DNA from: Spirochaetia bacterium
Lineage (GTDB): Bacteria > Spirochaetota > Spirochaetia > Treponematales > Breznakiellaceae
Assembly (NCBI GenBank): GCA_025997675.1
Contig: BNUX01000082.1
Coordinates: 1 to 13,818 of the forward strand
Direction: 5' to 3'
DNA: 13,818 nt
The position numbers were made by a program, and so were the translations under genes. The notes under the pieces were generated by a model that was given only the letters and a program-made list of their open reading frames with translations, had not been told where the DNA came from and ran no database searches. This document shows positions 12,241-13,818 of this stretch, piece by piece. The stretch's first letter is position 1. Each line of letters starts with the position of its first letter.

Positions 12241-13818
12241 TAAAACAACCCTGCGGATTGCCCTGGCGGGGAATCCCAATTCGGGGAAGACCACCCTGTT
12301 TAACGCTATCACCGGGGCACACCATAAGGTGGGGAACTACCCCGGGGTAACAGTGGAGAAACGGGAAGGTATCCGGGTCCGGGGTGACAGGCAGTACCAC
12401 TTTATCGACCTGCCGGGGGTATACAGCCTTACCGCCTACTCCATCGACGAGGTGGTAGCCCGGGACTTTATCCTGGACGAAAAGCCCGACGTTATCGTGG
12501 ATGTGCTGGACTCCACCAACCTGGAGCGGAACCTGTACCTCTGCCTCCAGTTTCAGGAACTGGGCATCCCCGTCATCGGCGCCCTGAACATGAGTGACGA
12601 GGCGGAATCCCGGGGTATCTTTATTGACGATAAAAACCTCACCCTTACCCTGGGGATTCCCCTGGTCAAGACCGTGGGTCCCAAGGGCTTAGGCGCCGAG
12701 GCGCTGCTGGACTGCATTGATACGGTAACCCTTTCCGGCAGGCAGCTAAACTACGGCGATGAAATTGAGCCCCGGCTTGCGGCGATTCAGGAAGCCATCG
12801 CCGCAGAAAGCACCTTTGCGGCAAAGTACCCCGTCCGCTGGCTGGCGACAAAACTTGTCGAGAAGGATGCTAATGCCTATGAACGGCTGAAGGAACATCC
12901 TCAAGCGGTAAAAATAGAGGCCACCGCCAAGGATGCGGTGGTCTGGATCGAGAAGCACTTCGGCAAGGATGCGGAGATAGTTATTTCCGAACAGCGTTAC
13001 GGGTATATCCGGGGCGCCGTCAAAGAATCGGTAAAAATCGTACGGAAGCCCGATTTTTCCGTCACCGAGGCCATAGACCGGGTGATCATGAACCGCTTCC
13101 TGTCCCTGCCGGTATTTGTCCTGGTCCTCTGGGGGGTCTTTCAACTCACCTTTCTCCTGGGCGAATACCCCATGGCCTGGCTCGAAACCTTCTTCGGCTT
13201 TCTCAGCGGCGCCCTTCTGAATGCCATGCCCGATACGCTGCTCCGATCCCTTCTGGTGGACGGCATCATCGGCGGCGTCGGGGGGGTTCTCTCCTTTGTC
13301 CCCTTAATAGTGATACTGTTTTTCCTGCTTTCCATCCTGGAGGATGTGGGGTACATGTCCCGGGCGGCCTTTGCCACGGACAAGCTGCTCCACAGCTTCG
13401 GCCTCCACGGCCAGTCCATATTCCCCATGATGCTGGGCTTCGGCTGTTCCGTCCCGGCAATCATGGCCTCCCGCACCCTGAAAAGTCCCCGGGACCGGAT
13501 CATCACCATCATCATCACCCCCTTTATGAGCTGCGGGGCCAAACTGCCGGTTCACGTATTGCTGGCCGCCGCCTTTTTCCCCGACCACGCCGGCAGCATG
13601 GTGATGCTCATCTACGCCATCGGGGTGATCCTCAGCCTTTGCTGCGCCTTTGTGCTGAAGAAAACGGTGTTGAAGGGCGACCCCACGCCATTTGTTATGG
13701 AACTTCCCCCTTACCGTTCTCCTACCCTGCGGGGTATCCTCTGGCATGTAGGGGAAAAGACCTGGCTGTATGTCAAAAAGGCGGGGACCATCATCCTGGC
13801 CTCGGCTATCCTCATCTG
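12227..13818 (+). CDS. feoB: Ferrous iron transport protein B, 5' part (runs off window)
   Basis: GTP-gated ferrous iron permease of the cytoplasmic membrane; 530 residues are visible and the remainder lies beyond the edge. G-domain motifs: G1 GNPNSGKTT (15-23), a switch region with NYPGVTVEKREG, G3 DLPGVYSL, G4 NMSD. The G5 position reads KTVGPKGLG rather than the usual TSAxKG. A helical insertion follows, then membrane helices from about residue 290 (LPVFVLVLWGVFQLTFLLG) and the conserved Gate-type segments GFGCSVPAIMASRTL and MSCGAKLPVHVL, each with a Cys. The frame is open to the edge with no interruption. Confidence 0.95.
   Translation, partial: MAETNKTTLRIALAGNPNSGKTTLFNAITGAHHKVGNYPGVTVEKREGIRVRGDRQYHFIDLPGVYSLTAYSIDEVVARDFILDEKPDVIVDVLDSTNLERNLYLCLQFQELGIPVIGALNMSDEAESRGIFIDDKNLTLTLGIPLVKTVGPKGLGAEALLDCIDTVTLSGRQLNYGDEIEPRLAAIQEAIAAESTFAAKYPVRWLATKLVEKDANAYERLKEHPQAVKIEATAKDAVVWIEKHFGKDAEIVISEQRYGYIRGAVKESVKIVRKPDFSVTEAIDRVIMNRFLSLPVFVLVLWGVFQLTFLLGEYPMAWLETFFGFLSGALLNAMPDTLLRSLLVDGIIGGVGGVLSFVPLIVILFFLLSILEDVGYMSRAAFATDKLLHSFGLHGQSIFPMMLGFGCSVPAIMASRTLKSPRDRIITIIITPFMSCGAKLPVHVLLAAAFFPDHAGSMVMLIYAIGVILSLCCAFVLKKTVLKGDPTPFVMELPPYRSPTLRGILWHVGEKTWLYVKKAGTIILASAILI

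Overview
The window looks like chromosomal DNA from a moderately GC-rich spirochaete, most probably a Treponema-type organism such as the termite-gut treponemes. This is inferred from the mix of features, not from a marker gene. The features are: a two-subunit glycine dehydrogenase (gcvPA/gcvPB) behind a tandem glycine riboswitch, FeoAB iron uptake, an OmpA-like protein with a non-standard peptidoglycan site, a large Fn3-type lipoprotein, and a long poly-G tract touching a -10 box (treponemes are known for poly-G control of surface antigens).

Layout. (1) 33-623, minus strand: secreted OmpA-C-like protein. (2) 699-2573: an accessory island of three different toxin-antitoxin (TA) pairs. They are a toxin-first pair on the minus strand (699-1172), a YafQ-type pair on the plus strand (1399-1890) and a MazF-type pair on the plus strand (2045-2573). 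All three are preceded by a similar extended -10 box (TGCTANAST); in the first two the ATG begins 6 nt after that box, which predicts leaderless mRNAs. The MazF pair is bracketed by two identical 41-bp copies of a minus-strand intrinsic terminator. (3) 2687-5215, minus strand: a 22-bp perfect palindrome, a 540-residue lipoprotein and an unrecognised 258-residue protein, probably co-transcribed. (4) 5216-5767: no convincing gene, but a 21-bp minisatellite (8 units plus a degenerate one) and a G14 homopolymer next to TATAAT. (5) 5768-11830, plus strand: promoter, tandem glycine riboswitch and gcvT-gcvH-gcvPA-gcvPB, then a terminator hairpin and lpd. (6) 11858-13818, plus strand: promoter with an inverted repeat, feoA, and feoB, which runs off the right edge.

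How the genes work together. The five genes from gcvT to lpd encode every protein of the glycine cleavage complex (P as two subunits, H, T and L). It converts glycine, tetrahydrofolate and NAD+ to CO2, NH3, methylene-tetrahydrofolate and NADH, and the riboswitch would couple expression to glycine. FeoA/FeoB supply ferrous iron. The left half is a surface-protein and TA region with repeats, homopolymers and palindromes, and it is where the least explained signals lie. I found no complete new defence or biosynthetic system. The most unusual items are the G14/TATAAT element, the minisatellite, the leaderless TA promoters and the possible variable C-terminus of the lipoprotein.
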